A DNA stretch of 36,714 bases from Gammaproteobacteria bacterium (GCA_018222825.1 JAAEZO010000010.1:1-36714), one strand, 5' to 3'. Positions 10,357 to 18,887 are shown, counted from the first letter of the stretch. Numbers and translations: made by a program. Notes: generated from the sequence alone by a model not told the origin.

Positions 10357-10955
10357 ATTATCTGGCCCATCTGCATCTGGCTCACTACAGCAATACCAGC
10401 CTGCCCGGCGCCCTGCTCGGCGAATATGCCCGGGGCAATATCGACCCTCGATTGCCCTTTCCCCTGCAACTGGGTATTCGACTGCACCGACACATCGACA
10501 GTTTCACCGACGCCCACCCTCTGCATGCCGGCGCCGTACGCGCCCTGCCCAGCCCCTTTCGTCGCTATGGCGGCATCATCATGGACATGATGTTCGACCA
10601 CTTTCTTGCCCGGTACTGGACACGTTACCATGACTGGCCACTGGAGGAGTTCATCGCCTACAGCCACCGGCAACTGGCGCCGGATAATCATTGGCCGGAG
10701 GCCATGGTCACCCTGGTGGAACGCATAAAACAACATAACTTGCTGGCCAGCTACCAAAGCCTGGCAGGCATTACCCTCGCCATTGGCCGTATCGATCGTC
10801 GCTTTCGCCGCCCCACGCCCCTGCCGCAATGCGCGCCACTGCTGGCGCAACACTACGGCGCCATGGAACAGGCATTTCTCGGCTTTTATCCCGAGTTGCA
10901 ATCTTTTGTGCTGGTTCAGTCCCGGCAACCCTGGGCCCTGGGGTTGGCCGGATAA
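10353..10955 (+). CDS. acpH: Acyl carrier protein phosphodiesterase AcpH
   Basis: 200 residues (E. coli AcpH 193). The family hydrolyses the phosphopantetheine arm from holo-ACP to give apo-ACP. Diagnostic features are the opening MNYLAHLHLAH, the IRLHRHIDSFTD block with likely metal-binding His and Asp, and IMDMMFDHFLARYW. The start codon is GTG, overlapping the stop of the CBS-protein gene in a GTGA junction. The last 40 bp overlap, tail to tail, with the kinase gene on the other strand. A phosphopantetheinyl transferase doing the opposite reaction lies at 28862-29617, but the two are far apart. Confidence 0.9.
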   Translation: MNYLAHLHLAHYSNTSLPGALLGEYARGNIDPRLPFPLQLGIRLHRHIDSFTDAHPLHAGAVRALPSPFRRYGGIIMDMMFDHFLARYWTRYHDWPLEEFIAYSHRQLAPDNHWPEAMVTLVERIKQHNLLASYQSLAGITLAIGRIDRRFRRPTPLPQCAPLLAQHYGAMEQAFLGFYPELQSFVLVQSRQPWALGLAG

Positions 10956-12748
10956 AAGCAGACTGGCTGCACCGGCTGGTGGCGGAACAGCCGAGTGTTC
11001 TTGTGCGGCAACTTCATGAAACCGCCGACTCCCTGATCGTCAATCTGCGGTATCAGCGTCACTATTCTGCGCAGCAGCTCGGCAAACTCCGGCTCGGCGG
11101 TGGTATCCAGCAGCCGATAGTAGCTGTGCAGCTTCATGTACAGCGGTGTTACCTCGAAGATGATGCAGCCGGTATGGTGAATCTCGTTCAGCCGGGCGAT
11201 CACCGCCATGATGGCGGCGGGCAACACCAGCTGTTCGTCCGGATCCCGGCCATCTTCAAAATAGGAATGCTGGCGGCTGGCATCATCGGTACTGGGAATG
11301 GCCGCCAGTCGGTAGGGAATATGCGTCTCCGCCGATGGCACGAACGGCTGTTCCGGCGTTTTACGGCTCAAATGAATGGTATTGCGCGCGTTGAACAGGC
11401 AGGCCTTGAACAAACCCACTTTATCGATGCTTCGCGCCAGCATCACCACGTTGTTGACCGCCAGCGCAAAGGCGGGCCGCATCTCCTCATCGTAGAGGTT
11501 GAGGCTGGAGTCGATATACAGCCCCTCCTCCTGCCAGTGCAACGCCAGCCCGCCCACCACCGGATAGCGCCCCAGGCGGCTGACCGCCGCCACAAAGGCC
11601 TTTTCGGTTTCGCCCATCCCCACCAGGTAGTTTTTGTAGTAGCGATCCAGCTGGGCATCATCCACGTAATGGATATCGGCCTCTTCGCTGTGCTCGCGCA
11701 AAAACGACTTGCGTGACGAATACACTACCGTGTCCATCTCGTGGCGCTCGGGGCTGCTCCACACCGGCAACAGGGGGCTGTCGTCAAACAGTGGCAGTTC
11801 GGGCAGTACCAGTCGTTTCAGCCTCGGCATGGCTTCAATAAAGTGATCGCCCGCCCGCTGCCGTATCCCGGCATCCTCGCCCAGCAGACCATCCAGCATC
11901 AGCGCGAATTCCTTCGGCAATCCCAGACTCACCGCCGGTATGGCGTGGCTGCCAAAACGGCAGGACTGACCCGATGCCAGCGCATACAGAGTAGCGGCAA
12001 CCCCCTGCTCGTCGAAACGCGGGCTGGACTGAGCGCCTTCCCGTTGTTCGGGCCCGATGAAATAAACATCGCCCAGTCGGGCATTGCTGTGTTGCAGATC
12101 CGCCGACATCAGCTGCATCACGTTGGTAGAGACAAACTGCCCTTCCCGGTCGAGCTGGGCGAATACCGACGAGCCCCAGTCAACCAGGCTGATGTGGCCG
12201 CTTTCGGCATCAAACACGATATTGGACGGTTTGATATCACCGTGCACGATAGGCGCGGGCTGCCCGTCCTTTCGGTGCTGACGCAGGGCTTGCAGAATAT
12301 CGGCCAACTGGACGGCGATATCGATCAGCAAACGGGCCGGCAAACGGCCTTGCTGCAGGCTGTACTGCTCAAGATCCCGCCCTTCGGCCCGGGTCATCAT
12401 CAGAATGCCCTGTTTTTTTACTCGCTGATAGGTGATGTAACGAGGCACCCGCGGGTGTTGTATCTGTGACAGCATATAGGCCTCATCGGCCAGCCGTTCC
12501 CGAATGGCTTCGGGCAGCGTGATACGCGAAAACTTGAAGGCATATTCTTCTCCCGGCTCGGCGGTGCCGGCAAAGGTGAAACCGTAGGCGCCGTGGCCGA
12601 CCAGGCTGATATGGCGATAGCCCAGCTTTTCCAGCTGGCTGACGCACAAGGCAATCCAGTCTTTCAGTTTTCTGGCGTCGTTGGCATTGAGCAGGTAAAT
12701 GGACTGCTCTTCGGGAATATAGAAATTACGCAGCCGATGGAGACTCAT
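10916..12748 (-). CDS. Hanks-type Ser/Thr protein kinase with uncharacterised C-terminal half, in the bkd operon
   Basis: 610 residues from the ATG at 12748. The N-terminal half (about residues 40-315) is a eukaryote-like kinase with an intact active site: glycine loop GHGAYGFTFAG, ATP-binding K72, paired E89, catalytic loop HGDIKPSN with D171, K173 and N176, and metal-binding D190 in DWG. The C-terminal 300 or so residues match no domain I recognise; no membrane segment is evident. The start is uncertain: an in-frame ATG at 12763 lacks a ribosome site, while a G-rich stretch (GGGGGAG) sits close before 12748. It follows the E2 gene by 36 bp on the same strand, so it is very probably the last gene of the bkd operon. 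The substrate is unknown; E1alpha is an obvious candidate. Confidence 0.85.
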   Translation of the reverse strand: MSLHRLRNFYIPEEQSIYLLNANDARKLKDWIALCVSQLEKLGYRHISLVGHGAYGFTFAGTAEPGEEYAFKFSRITLPEAIRERLADEAYMLSQIQHPRVPRYITYQRVKKQGILMMTRAEGRDLEQYSLQQGRLPARLLIDIAVQLADILQALRQHRKDGQPAPIVHGDIKPSNIVFDAESGHISLVDWGSSVFAQLDREGQFVSTNVMQLMSADLQHSNARLGDVYFIGPEQREGAQSSPRFDEQGVAATLYALASGQSCRFGSHAIPAVSLGLPKEFALMLDGLLGEDAGIRQRAGDHFIEAMPRLKRLVLPELPLFDDSPLLPVWSSPERHEMDTVVYSSRKSFLREHSEEADIHYVDDAQLDRYYKNYLVGMGETEKAFVAAVSRLGRYPVVGGLALHWQEEGLYIDSSLNLYDEEMRPAFALAVNNVVMLARSIDKVGLFKACLFNARNTIHLSRKTPEQPFVPSAETHIPYRLAAIPSTDDASRQHSYFEDGRDPDEQLVLPAAIMAVIARLNEIHHTGCIIFEVTPLYMKLHSYYRLLDTTAEPEFAELLRRIVTLIPQIDDQGVGGFMKLPHKNTRLFRHQPVQPVCFYPANPRAQGCRD

Positions 12749-12784
12749 GACTCCCCCCGCCATTCGCTTGATGGGGCCCGCACG

Positions 12785-14074
12785 CTAGCTCAATTGCGCC
12801 AGCATGCGTTCCGGTTGCTGCAGATACTGGTACCAGCGCCGGTTGAAGCGAGCCATGGTGGCGCCATCGATGAGTCGATGATCCGCCGACCAGCACACCA
12901 TCATCAGATTCCGGGTGACCACCTCACCGGCCTCGTTGAAGCGCGGCAATGGCTGCAGTCGGCCCAGGGCGGCAATGGCAACCTGCGGCGGGCTGACGAT
13001 GGGGCTGGACACCACACCGCCGAGGGCGCCGATATTGGACAGGGTGATGGTGGCGCCCTGCAGCTCGGCCGGTGCCAGTCGACCGGCCCGCGCCGCCGTG
13101 GTCAGTCGTTCCAGCTCGACGGCAATCTCCAGCAAGGATCGTCGCTGGCAGTCACGCAGCACCGGCACCAGCAAACCGGCGTCGGTATCCACCGCCACCC
13201 CGATGTGATGATCCGGCAGATAACTGACTTCGGTCGCCTCCTCGTTGAGTCGGCTGTTAAGCAACGGAAACTCGTTCAACGCCAGTGACAGCGCCTTGAT
13301 AAAAAACGGCAGCAGAGTGAGTTTGATGTCCTGCTCGGCAAATACCGGCACCAGCCGCTGCTTCACTCGCAGCAACTCGCCCAGCTCCAGCTCGTCACAG
13401 AAGGTAAATTGCGGAATCGCCAGCGAGGCCGTCATCTGCCGGGCCATGGCTGCCGCAATGCCGGTGAGGGCTTCGCTGTGCGATGAGGCATGCTCGTCGC
13501 GCCGCGTCGGCTCGACCCGCCGAGGGCTGGCGGCTTGCGGTTGTGTTTGCTCCGCCAGATAAGCCTCGATGTCTTCCTTGTAGATACGGCCCTTGTCACC
13601 GGAGCCGGTAACCCGTTTTAAATCAAGATCCTGCTCGCGCGCCAGTCGACGCACCGCCGGGCTGGCCAGCACTCTGCCTTCTCCGGGCAATGCCTGCGAT
13701 TCGCGATCGCCACTCACAGAAACAGATTCGGGATTGGGCTCTGGTAGCGACTCGGGTACCCGTTCGGGCTCGAGTGTCGCTTCAGACCTGGCGGCCGTCT
13801 CGGTTGTGTCGGGCGCCGACTCGGCATTCACGCTCCCCGCTACCTCCATTTCAAACAAGGGTGCATGCACCCGGGCCATTTCTCCCTTCGCCACATACAA
13901 ATGGGTCACGGTACCGCTGTGCATCGCCGGTATCTGCACCAGCGCCTTGTCGGTCATCACATCGCAAATCGCCTGATCCTCGGCCACCCGATCTCCTTCT
14001 TCGATCAGCCACTCCACCAGCTCGCATTCCACTATGCCTTCACCGATATCCGGCAGATAAAAGTCCTGCTTCAT
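12785..14074 (-). CDS. bkdB: Branched-chain alpha-keto acid dehydrogenase E2 (dihydrolipoyl acyltransferase)
   Basis: 429 residues. E2 core of the branched-chain 2-oxoacid dehydrogenase, transferring the acyl group from E1 via lipoate to CoA in valine, leucine and isoleucine breakdown. Domain order: one lipoyl domain (residues 1-75, lipoyl lysine K43 in DVMTDKALVQ), a Pro/Glu/Ser-rich linker, an E1/E3-binding domain (about 130-170, LASPAVRRLAREQDLDL), and the catalytic domain with the DHRxxDG motif near H399 and D403. The ATG at 14074 has AGGGGG just upstream; longer readings extend into the E1beta gene and add nonsense. It starts 10 bp after the E1beta stop. No E3 gene is in the window. Confidence 0.93.
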   Translation of the reverse strand: MKQDFYLPDIGEGIVECELVEWLIEEGDRVAEDQAICDVMTDKALVQIPAMHSGTVTHLYVAKGEMARVHAPLFEMEVAGSVNAESAPDTTETAARSEATLEPERVPESLPEPNPESVSVSGDRESQALPGEGRVLASPAVRRLAREQDLDLKRVTGSGDKGRIYKEDIEAYLAEQTQPQAASPRRVEPTRRDEHASSHSEALTGIAAAMARQMTASLAIPQFTFCDELELGELLRVKQRLVPVFAEQDIKLTLLPFFIKALSLALNEFPLLNSRLNEEATEVSYLPDHHIGVAVDTDAGLLVPVLRDCQRRSLLEIAVELERLTTAARAGRLAPAELQGATITLSNIGALGGVVSSPIVSPPQVAIAALGRLQPLPRFNEAGEVVTRNLMMVCWSADHRLIDGATMARFNRRWYQYLQQPERMLAQLS

Positions 14075-14084
14075 GCTGCCCCCT

Positions 14085-15062
14085 TCAAAAATTGAATGTG
14101 CGCACGATGGCGGCATGGATCTTGAGATGATCCGCCATGTATTCCTTTTCCAGCGCCAGCGGATAAGGCGTATCCAGACCACAGACCCGGGCGATGGGAC
14201 TTTCCAGATACAGAAAGCAGCGTTGCTGTATGGTGGCGGCAATTTCACCGGCAAAACCGCCGGTGAGCGGTGCCTCGTGGGTGATCACCAGCCGCCCGGT
14301 TTTGTTCACCGACTCGGCCACTTTATCCGCATCCCACGGCAGTATGCTGCGCAGATCAATCAGCTCGCAGGAAATACCCTCCTGCTCGGCCAGTGCCACC
14401 GCCCTGGCCGCCACCTCCATCTGGGCTCCCCAGGCCAGCACGGTGACATCCCGTCCCGGCTGGGTGATCTCGGCCTCACCCAACGGCAGTTCATAGTAGT
14501 CTTGCTCAACTTCACCCACAGCAGCCCGGTACAGTCGTTTGGGCTCCATGAACAGCACCGGATCCGGGCAGGCAATGGCTGCCAGCAACAATCCCTTGGC
14601 CTGGGCCGGATCCCGCGGAATCACCACTCTCAGGCCCGCCGTGTGGGCAAAGTAGGCTTCCGGTGACTGGCTGTGGTAATGGCCACCGGCAATGCCGCCA
14701 CCGTAAGGGGTGCGGATCACCAGCCCGCCCACGTCGAACTGGTTGCCGGAACGGTAGCGGTATTTGGCGGTTTCGTTGATGATTTGGTCGAACGCCGGGT
14801 AGATATAATCGGCAAACTGGATTTCGGCCACCGGCTTCAGCCCCCGCGCCGCCATGCCGTTGGCAAAACCGATAATACCCTGCTCGGTCAGCGGGGTATT
14901 GAAACAGCGCTGGGTACCGTACTTATCCTGCAGCTTGCTGGTAGCCCGGAAAACGCCGCCGAAATGACCGACATCTTCTCCGAAACAGAGCACATCTTCG
15001 TCTTTATCCATCGCCAGATCCAGCGCCTGATTGATGGCCTGCAGCATGTTCATTTGTGCCAT
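14085..15062 (-). CDS. bkdA2: Branched-chain alpha-keto acid dehydrogenase E1 beta subunit
   Basis: 325 residues, the normal length for E1beta. With E1alpha it forms the thiamine-diphosphate decarboxylase of the complex. Family stretches include [34 protein letters not shown] near the N-terminus, [20 protein letters not shown] and the C-terminal [19 protein letters not shown] with a following [18 protein letters not shown]. The start ATG at 15062 overlaps the E1alpha stop by one base (TAATG), indicating translational coupling. Homology to acetoin or pyruvate dehydrogenase beta subunits is also high, but the set with this E1alpha fits branched-chain best. Confidence 0.92.
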   Translation of the reverse strand: MAQMNMLQAINQALDLAMDKDEDVLCFGEDVGHFGGVFRATSKLQDKYGTQRCFNTPLTEQGIIGFANGMAARGLKPVAEIQFADYIYPAFDQIINETAKYRYRSGNQFDVGGLVIRTPYGGGIAGGHYHSQSPEAYFAHTAGLRVVIPRDPAQAKGLLLAAIACPDPVLFMEPKRLYRAAVGEVEQDYYELPLGEAEITQPGRDVTVLAWGAQMEVAARAVALAEQEGISCELIDLRSILPWDADKVAESVNKTGRLVITHEAPLTGGFAGEIAATIQQRCFLYLESPIARVCGLDTPYPLALEKEYMADHLKIHAAIVRTFNF

Positions 15063-16246
15063 TATTCAAACCTCCCCGCCGTCAGCGGATAGGCATCCGG
15101 ATATTGTCGAACGTGCTCTTTCAATTGTTCGAGCTGCTCCTTCAGCACTGGTGTGGGCGTGGCATAAACATCGCTTACCAGGGTATCGATATGCGGCTTG
15201 GGCAATTGCTCGGCGGCTTTCAGCTCTTCCAGCACTTCCTGGCGCAGGGCATCGGTGGCTATCTGATCCGCCGCTTCATCCAGCCAATCCTGATGCTGCA
15301 ACCACAGGCGATAGCGGGCGATGGGATCCTGCTTGCGCCAACGCTCCTCTTCTTCCCGGGAGCGATAACCGCTGGGATCGTCGGACGACGAGTGAGCCCC
15401 CAGCCGGTAGGCGATGGCTTCCACCAGCACCGGCTCCTGCTGTTCCAGCGCCAGCTTGCGCGCCAGCCGCGTGGCCTCGTATACCGCCAGCGCATCGGCG
15501 CCGTCGACCCGAATGGCCTGCATGCCGTAGCCCACGGCCCGACAGGCAATGCCGTCGCCGATAAACTGCTCGTTGGCGGGAGTGGAAATGGCATAACCGT
15601 TGTTGCGACAGAAAAATATCACCGGCGCCTGCAGCACGGCCGCCATGTTCAGGCCCGCATGAAAGTCCCCTTCCGAGGCGGCCCCTTCGCCGAAATAGCA
15701 AAGCGTGACGTTGCTTTCTCCCCGCAGCTTCTGGCCGTATGCATAACCGCTGGCCTGGGGAATCTGGGTACCCAACGGCGAGGAAATGGTCATGAAATGC
15801 AGTTCACGGCTGCCGTAATGCACCGGCATCTGCCGCCCCTTGCCCAGATCCCGCTCGTTCGACAGCAGCTGGTTCATGAACTGGGTCAGGGTAAAGCCGC
15901 GATAGTGCAATGCGCCCTGCTCCCGATACTGGGCCATGATCATGTCTTTTTTATTCAGGGCCGCGGCACTGGCAACGGTGGTGGCTTCTTCCCCCAGGCA
16001 CTGCATATAAAAGCTGATCCGGCCCTGGCGCTGGGCCGCCAGCATGCGTTCGTCCAGAATACGGATAAACACCATGCTCTCGTATATTTTCAGTGCCGTG
16101 TCTCGGTCCAGTACCGGCGACGAGGCACCGGCAAACAGGGTGCCGTCTTCCTGTAAAATGCTGAGGGTGGGAATATTGAGCGCCTGGGCATCGGTGAACC
16201 GAGCCTGATGCACCATGGAGCCGGAGGTATTGCTCGGGTTGGTCAT
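15062..16246 (-). CDS. bkdA1: Branched-chain alpha-keto acid dehydrogenase E1 alpha subunit
   Basis: 394 residues from the ATG at 16246, which has GGAG 8 nt upstream; an in-frame ATG at 16291 has no ribosome site. It is the thiamine-diphosphate-binding subunit: the [15 protein letters not shown]...NNGYAIS cofactor motif is intact. The loop [16 protein letters not shown] aligns with the phosphorylation loop of the mammalian enzyme, and serines occupy both phospho-positions (here about S286 and S296). That matters because a protein kinase gene ends this operon. An extended -10 promoter lies at 16326-16334. Confidence 0.93.
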   Translation of the reverse strand: MTNPSNTSGSMVHQARFTDAQALNIPTLSILQEDGTLFAGASSPVLDRDTALKIYESMVFIRILDERMLAAQRQGRISFYMQCLGEEATTVASAAALNKKDMIMAQYREQGALHYRGFTLTQFMNQLLSNERDLGKGRQMPVHYGSRELHFMTISSPLGTQIPQASGYAYGQKLRGESNVTLCYFGEGAASEGDFHAGLNMAAVLQAPVIFFCRNNGYAISTPANEQFIGDGIACRAVGYGMQAIRVDGADALAVYEATRLARKLALEQQEPVLVEAIAYRLGAHSSSDDPSGYRSREEEERWRKQDPIARYRLWLQHQDWLDEAADQIATDALRQEVLEELKAAEQLPKPHIDTLVSDVYATPTPVLKEQLEQLKEHVRQYPDAYPLTAGRFE

Positions 16247-16325
16247 GCCGTCACTCCCATCATTTGCCGGGCGAGTCTGAAACGGGCTCAAACCTGCGCT
16301 CTGCTACCCGCTTGATATGCCGCCA

Positions 16326-16334
16326 ATTATAACA
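16326..16334 (-). promoter_or_regulatory. Extended -10 promoter of the bkd operon
   Basis: The minus strand reads TGTTATAAT: a perfect TATAAT hexamer with the TGn extension. No good -35 sits 16-18 nt upstream, as expected for an extended -10 promoter. The predicted start site gives a leader of about 73 nt before the E1alpha ATG at 16246. Confidence 0.55.
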
Positions 16335-16389
16335 CCTGATTAACAGTCTGCCGGGAACACGACGGGTGGGAGTGATGAGTGGTACGCAT

Positions 16390-16413
16390 AAAAAAGGCAG
16401 CCTGATGGCTGCC
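16390..16413 (-). terminator. Rho-independent terminator after isocitrate lyase
   Basis: Stem GGCAGCC / GGCTGCC (7 bp) with a 4-nt loop; on the minus strand it is followed by six T residues. It lies about 50 bp after the isocitrate lyase stop and separates that gene from the bkd operon. Confidence 0.85.
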
Positions 16414-16461
16414 AAAAACGAGATAGACTTAGTTAGAGTTATTTGTTGCTGATGACCATCA

Positions 16462-18060
16462 TCAGATGTTCTCGAACTGACCCATGGTGTTGTCTTTACC
16501 ACCGGCCTTCAGCGCCGCTTCACCGGCGAAGAATTCCTTGTGATCATCGCCGATGTTGGAGCCGGCCATGTCCTGGTGCTTGACGGTGGCAATGCCCTGG
16601 CGAATTTCCAGGCGCTGAACACCAGCCACATAGGCCAGCATGCCTTCGTCACCGAAGTAGCCCTTGGCCAGATTGTCGGTAGACAGTGCCGCCGTGTGGT
16701 AAGTCGGCAGCGTAATCAGGTGATGGAAGATACCGGCTTCGCGGGCAGAATCGCGCTGGAAGTTGGCAGTCCACTCATCGGCCTGCTTGGCCAGATCGGT
16801 GGTGTCATAATCGGCACTCATCAGTCTGGCGCGGTCATAACCGGATACATCCTTGCCTTCGGCAGCCCAGGCATCGAACACCTGCTGACGGAAGTTCAGT
16901 GTCCAGTTGAAGGACGGGCTGTTGTTGTAAACCAGCTTGGCATTGGGTACCACTTCACGGATGCGATTCACCATGTTGGCAATCTGGCCAACGTGCGGCT
17001 TTTCGGTTTCAATCCACAGCAGGTCGGCACCGTTCTGCAGGCTGGCGATACAGTCCATCACCACCCGGTCTTCACCGGAGCCTTCCTTGAACTGGAACAG
17101 ACCGGAGGCCAGACGCTTGGGCTTGACCAGCTTGCCGTTCTGCTTGATGACCACGTCACCGTTATTGATGTCGTCGGCGCTGTTGATGATGTCACCGTCG
17201 ATGAAGCTGTTGTACTGGTCGCCCAGATCGCCCGGCTCGTTGGTCACTGCAATCTGCTTGGTCAGACCGGCACCCAGGGAGTCGGTACGCGCCACGATAA
17301 CGCCATCGTCGACACCCAGTTCCAGGAACGCCAGACGTACGGCGTTGATCTTGGCGAGGAAGTCGGCGTGCGGCACGGTCACCTTGCCGTCCTGGTGACC
17401 ACATTGCTTCTCGTCGGACACCTGGTTTTCAATCTGAATACAGCAGGCGCCCGCTTCGATCATCTGCTTGGCCAGCAGATAGGTGGCTTCTGCGTTGCCG
17501 AAGCCGGCGTCGATATCGGCCACAATCGGTACTATGTGGGTTTCGTGATTATCGATGTTCGCCTGGATTTCCTTGGCCTTGGCATGATCGCCGGCCTTCT
17601 GGGCATCTTCCAGGGCACGGAACAGGTGGTTCAGCTCCCAGGAGTCGGCCTGGCGCAAAAAGGTGTACAGCTCTTCGATCAGCCCGGACACCGCCGTTTT
17701 CTCGTGCATGGACTGATCCGGCAGCGGACCGAATTCGGAACGCAGGGCCGCGACCATCCAGCCGGACAGATACAGGTAACGACGCTTGGTGCTGCCGAAA
17801 TGCTTCTTGATGGAAATCATCTTCTGCTGGCCGATAAAACCATGCCAGCAACCGAGTGACTGGGTGTACTGGGAACTGTCGTTATCGTAGTTCGCCATGT
17901 CTTCACGCATGATTTTTGCGGTGTACTTGGCAATCTCCAGCCCGGTCTTGAATTTGTTCTGGGCACGCATACGGGCGGCATGTTCCGGCTTAATAGCGCT
18001 CCAGGTCGGGTTTTGCTTGATCAAAGAGGTGAGTGCATCAACTTCGCTTGCGTATGGCAT
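16462..18060 (-). CDS. aceA: Isocitrate lyase, Pseudomonas-type long form
   Basis: 532 residues, matching the ~531-residue form of Pseudomonas rather than the 434-residue E. coli enzyme. It splits isocitrate to glyoxylate and succinate, the first glyoxylate-shunt step for growth on acetate, fatty acids or leucine-derived acetyl-CoA. Motifs include the substrate and Mg region IVADIDAGFGNAEATY and the active-site cysteine in DEKQCGHQDGKVTVPH; the C-terminus ends KDNTMGQFENI. The ATG at 18060 has AGGAAC about 6 nt upstream; an earlier in-frame start would add 21 residues unlike the family. No malate synthase gene is nearby. Carbon-source regulation is likely; an inverted repeat upstream at 18319-18368 is a candidate operator. 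Confidence 0.95.
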   Translation of the reverse strand: MPYASEVDALTSLIKQNPTWSAIKPEHAARMRAQNKFKTGLEIAKYTAKIMREDMANYDNDSSQYTQSLGCWHGFIGQQKMISIKKHFGSTKRRYLYLSGWMVAALRSEFGPLPDQSMHEKTAVSGLIEELYTFLRQADSWELNHLFRALEDAQKAGDHAKAKEIQANIDNHETHIVPIVADIDAGFGNAEATYLLAKQMIEAGACCIQIENQVSDEKQCGHQDGKVTVPHADFLAKINAVRLAFLELGVDDGVIVARTDSLGAGLTKQIAVTNEPGDLGDQYNSFIDGDIINSADDINNGDVVIKQNGKLVKPKRLASGLFQFKEGSGEDRVVMDCIASLQNGADLLWIETEKPHVGQIANMVNRIREVVPNAKLVYNNSPSFNWTLNFRQQVFDAWAAEGKDVSGYDRARLMSADYDTTDLAKQADEWTANFQRDSAREAGIFHHLITLPTYHTAALSTDNLAKGYFGDEGMLAYVAGVQRLEIRQGIATVKHQDMAGSNIGDDHKEFFAGEAALKAGGKDNTMGQFENI

Positions 18061-18318
18061 GGTCTCGTTCCTGTTCTGTCGGGTTGAGGCTCTCGTTTCA
18101 GAGCCTGTTAACTTCCCTGTCACACCTGCAACTCGGATAACAACAATCCGGGATTACCGGTATGGTGCAGTGGCCTTCGTCTTATTGCTCCGCAACTTTT
18201 TCTTTTTTGTGTAATTGGCGATGCAGCTCGTGTCTGTGCTGCTTGCTCTGTTTTTCGTTTCCGTTTGTTCTGCGTTGCGGTACGACTATTAACTTGCTTA
18301 AAAAACGATGGAAGATCA

Positions 18319-18368
18319 AGGTGTGATTTCACAAAAATACAACATTAATCACATAATCAATCACACCT
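18319..18368. promoter_or_regulatory. Inverted repeat upstream of aceA, candidate operator
   Basis: Perfect 10-bp arms AGGTGTGATT (18319-18328) and AATCACACCT (18359-18368) with 30 bp between. A third half-like AATCACA lies at 18347-18353, and TGTGATTTCACA (18322-18333) is itself palindromic. The arms resemble CRP half-sites (TGTGA) but not with the 6-bp CRP spacing. It is placed to control aceA about 260 bp upstream of its start. Confidence 0.4.
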
Positions 18369-18627
18369 AAAACTAAAGTATGACTGTCAAAAAGCCCGTA
18401 GTTACTGGACTGAAGATAAACAGGGATTGGACCAAGACACCGGTGACTTGTAATTAAATTACGGAATTAAAAATCATATGCAATAAATTTTCCCGACATT
18501 ACTCCAACGTTTGGAATGCCTACCTACCTCGGTAAACAATGCGAATTAAGCCTGTTTGGCCAAGGCTTCGTACAAACAAGGCCGAATGGCCACTTCTTAT
18601 TTTGCGATCGCAAAAAAAAACAGTAAT

Positions 18628-18670
18628 GACGCTTCACCGATACAAAGAAGCGGCGACTTGTCGTTTTTTT
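18628..18670 (+). terminator. Orphan terminator-like hairpin
   Basis: CGCTTC (18630-18635) pairs with GAAGCG (18647-18652); a few bases later CGAC/GTCG leads directly into seven T residues (18664-18670). No gene ends upstream on this strand, so it would terminate an unannotated short transcript or transcription antisense to aceA. The stem is interrupted, so it may be fortuitous. Confidence 0.3.
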
Positions 18671-18769
18671 ATCATTTTCATTAGCCGTTATTCACCGGGT
18701 ACAAACCGCGAAGCTGGCGCTTTTTAATCCGAAACAAAACAGTAAGTCATCACAAGGAGGAATAATCAC

Positions 18770-18790
18770 TTGATAGCTAAAAGCTATCAA
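18770..18790 (+). promoter_or_regulatory. OxyR half-site upstream of ahpC
   Basis: ATAG (18773-18776), seven bases, CTAT (18784-18787), with the internal T and A of the OxyR consensus ATAGnTnnnAnCTAT also present; the whole 21 bp is a palindrome with TTG/CAA ends. The second ATAG-N7-CTAT element of a full tetramer site is not evident 7 bp on either side. It lies about 20 bp upstream of the ahpC -35, the usual activator position. Confidence 0.7.
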
Positions 18791-18809
18791 TAAAGCAGAA
18801 AATAACGAA

Positions 18810-18838
18810 TTAACGAATCATTCATTCCCCTCTACTAT
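18810..18838 (+). promoter_or_regulatory. Promoter of ahpC
   Basis: TTAACG (4 of 6), a 17-nt spacer, then TACTAT (5 of 6). It predicts a start near 18845 and a leader of about 43 nt. A poor -35 next to an OxyR site fits an activated promoter. Confidence 0.5.
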
Positions 18839-18887
18839 GCTCCTCGTTCGCAAGACACACCCAAATCATGTCATTCAAGGAGTTAAT

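Larger units (their letters stand above)
18061..18887. other. Long AT-rich intergenic region between aceA and ahpC
   Basis: 827 bp without a supported gene, more AT-rich than its surroundings. From left to right it holds a small hairpin GGCTCT/AGAGCC (18088-18105) in the aceA leader, a 10-bp inverted repeat (18319-18368), the palindrome GTAATT-A-AATTAC (18450-18462), the palindrome TTTTGCGATCGCAAAA (18600-18615), a terminator-like hairpin (18628-18670), an isolated AAGGAGG (18754-18760), an OxyR half-site (18770-18790) and the ahpC promoter (18810-18838). Short reading frames here (for example 18120-18332 minus and 18539-18727 plus) lack ribosome sites and family resemblance. Confidence 0.7.

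Noticed and set aside
16540-17859. 439-codon open frame on the plus strand opposite isocitrate lyase
   Set aside because: Antisense shadow of a strongly conserved gene; biased composition and no credible start context.
18120-18332. 70-codon frame on the minus strand in the aceA leader
   Set aside because: Basic, low-complexity translation, GTG start without a ribosome site, and it spans one arm of the inverted repeat.
18600-18615. TTTTGCGATCGCAAAA palindrome containing GCGATCGC
   Set aside because: Considered as a HIP1-like element or operator; only one copy in the window and HIP1 is a cyanobacterial feature, so kept only as part of the gap description.
18539-18727. 62-codon frame on the plus strand in the aceA-ahpC gap
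   Set aside because: No ribosome site and no recognisable family; it runs through the orphan terminator-like hairpin.
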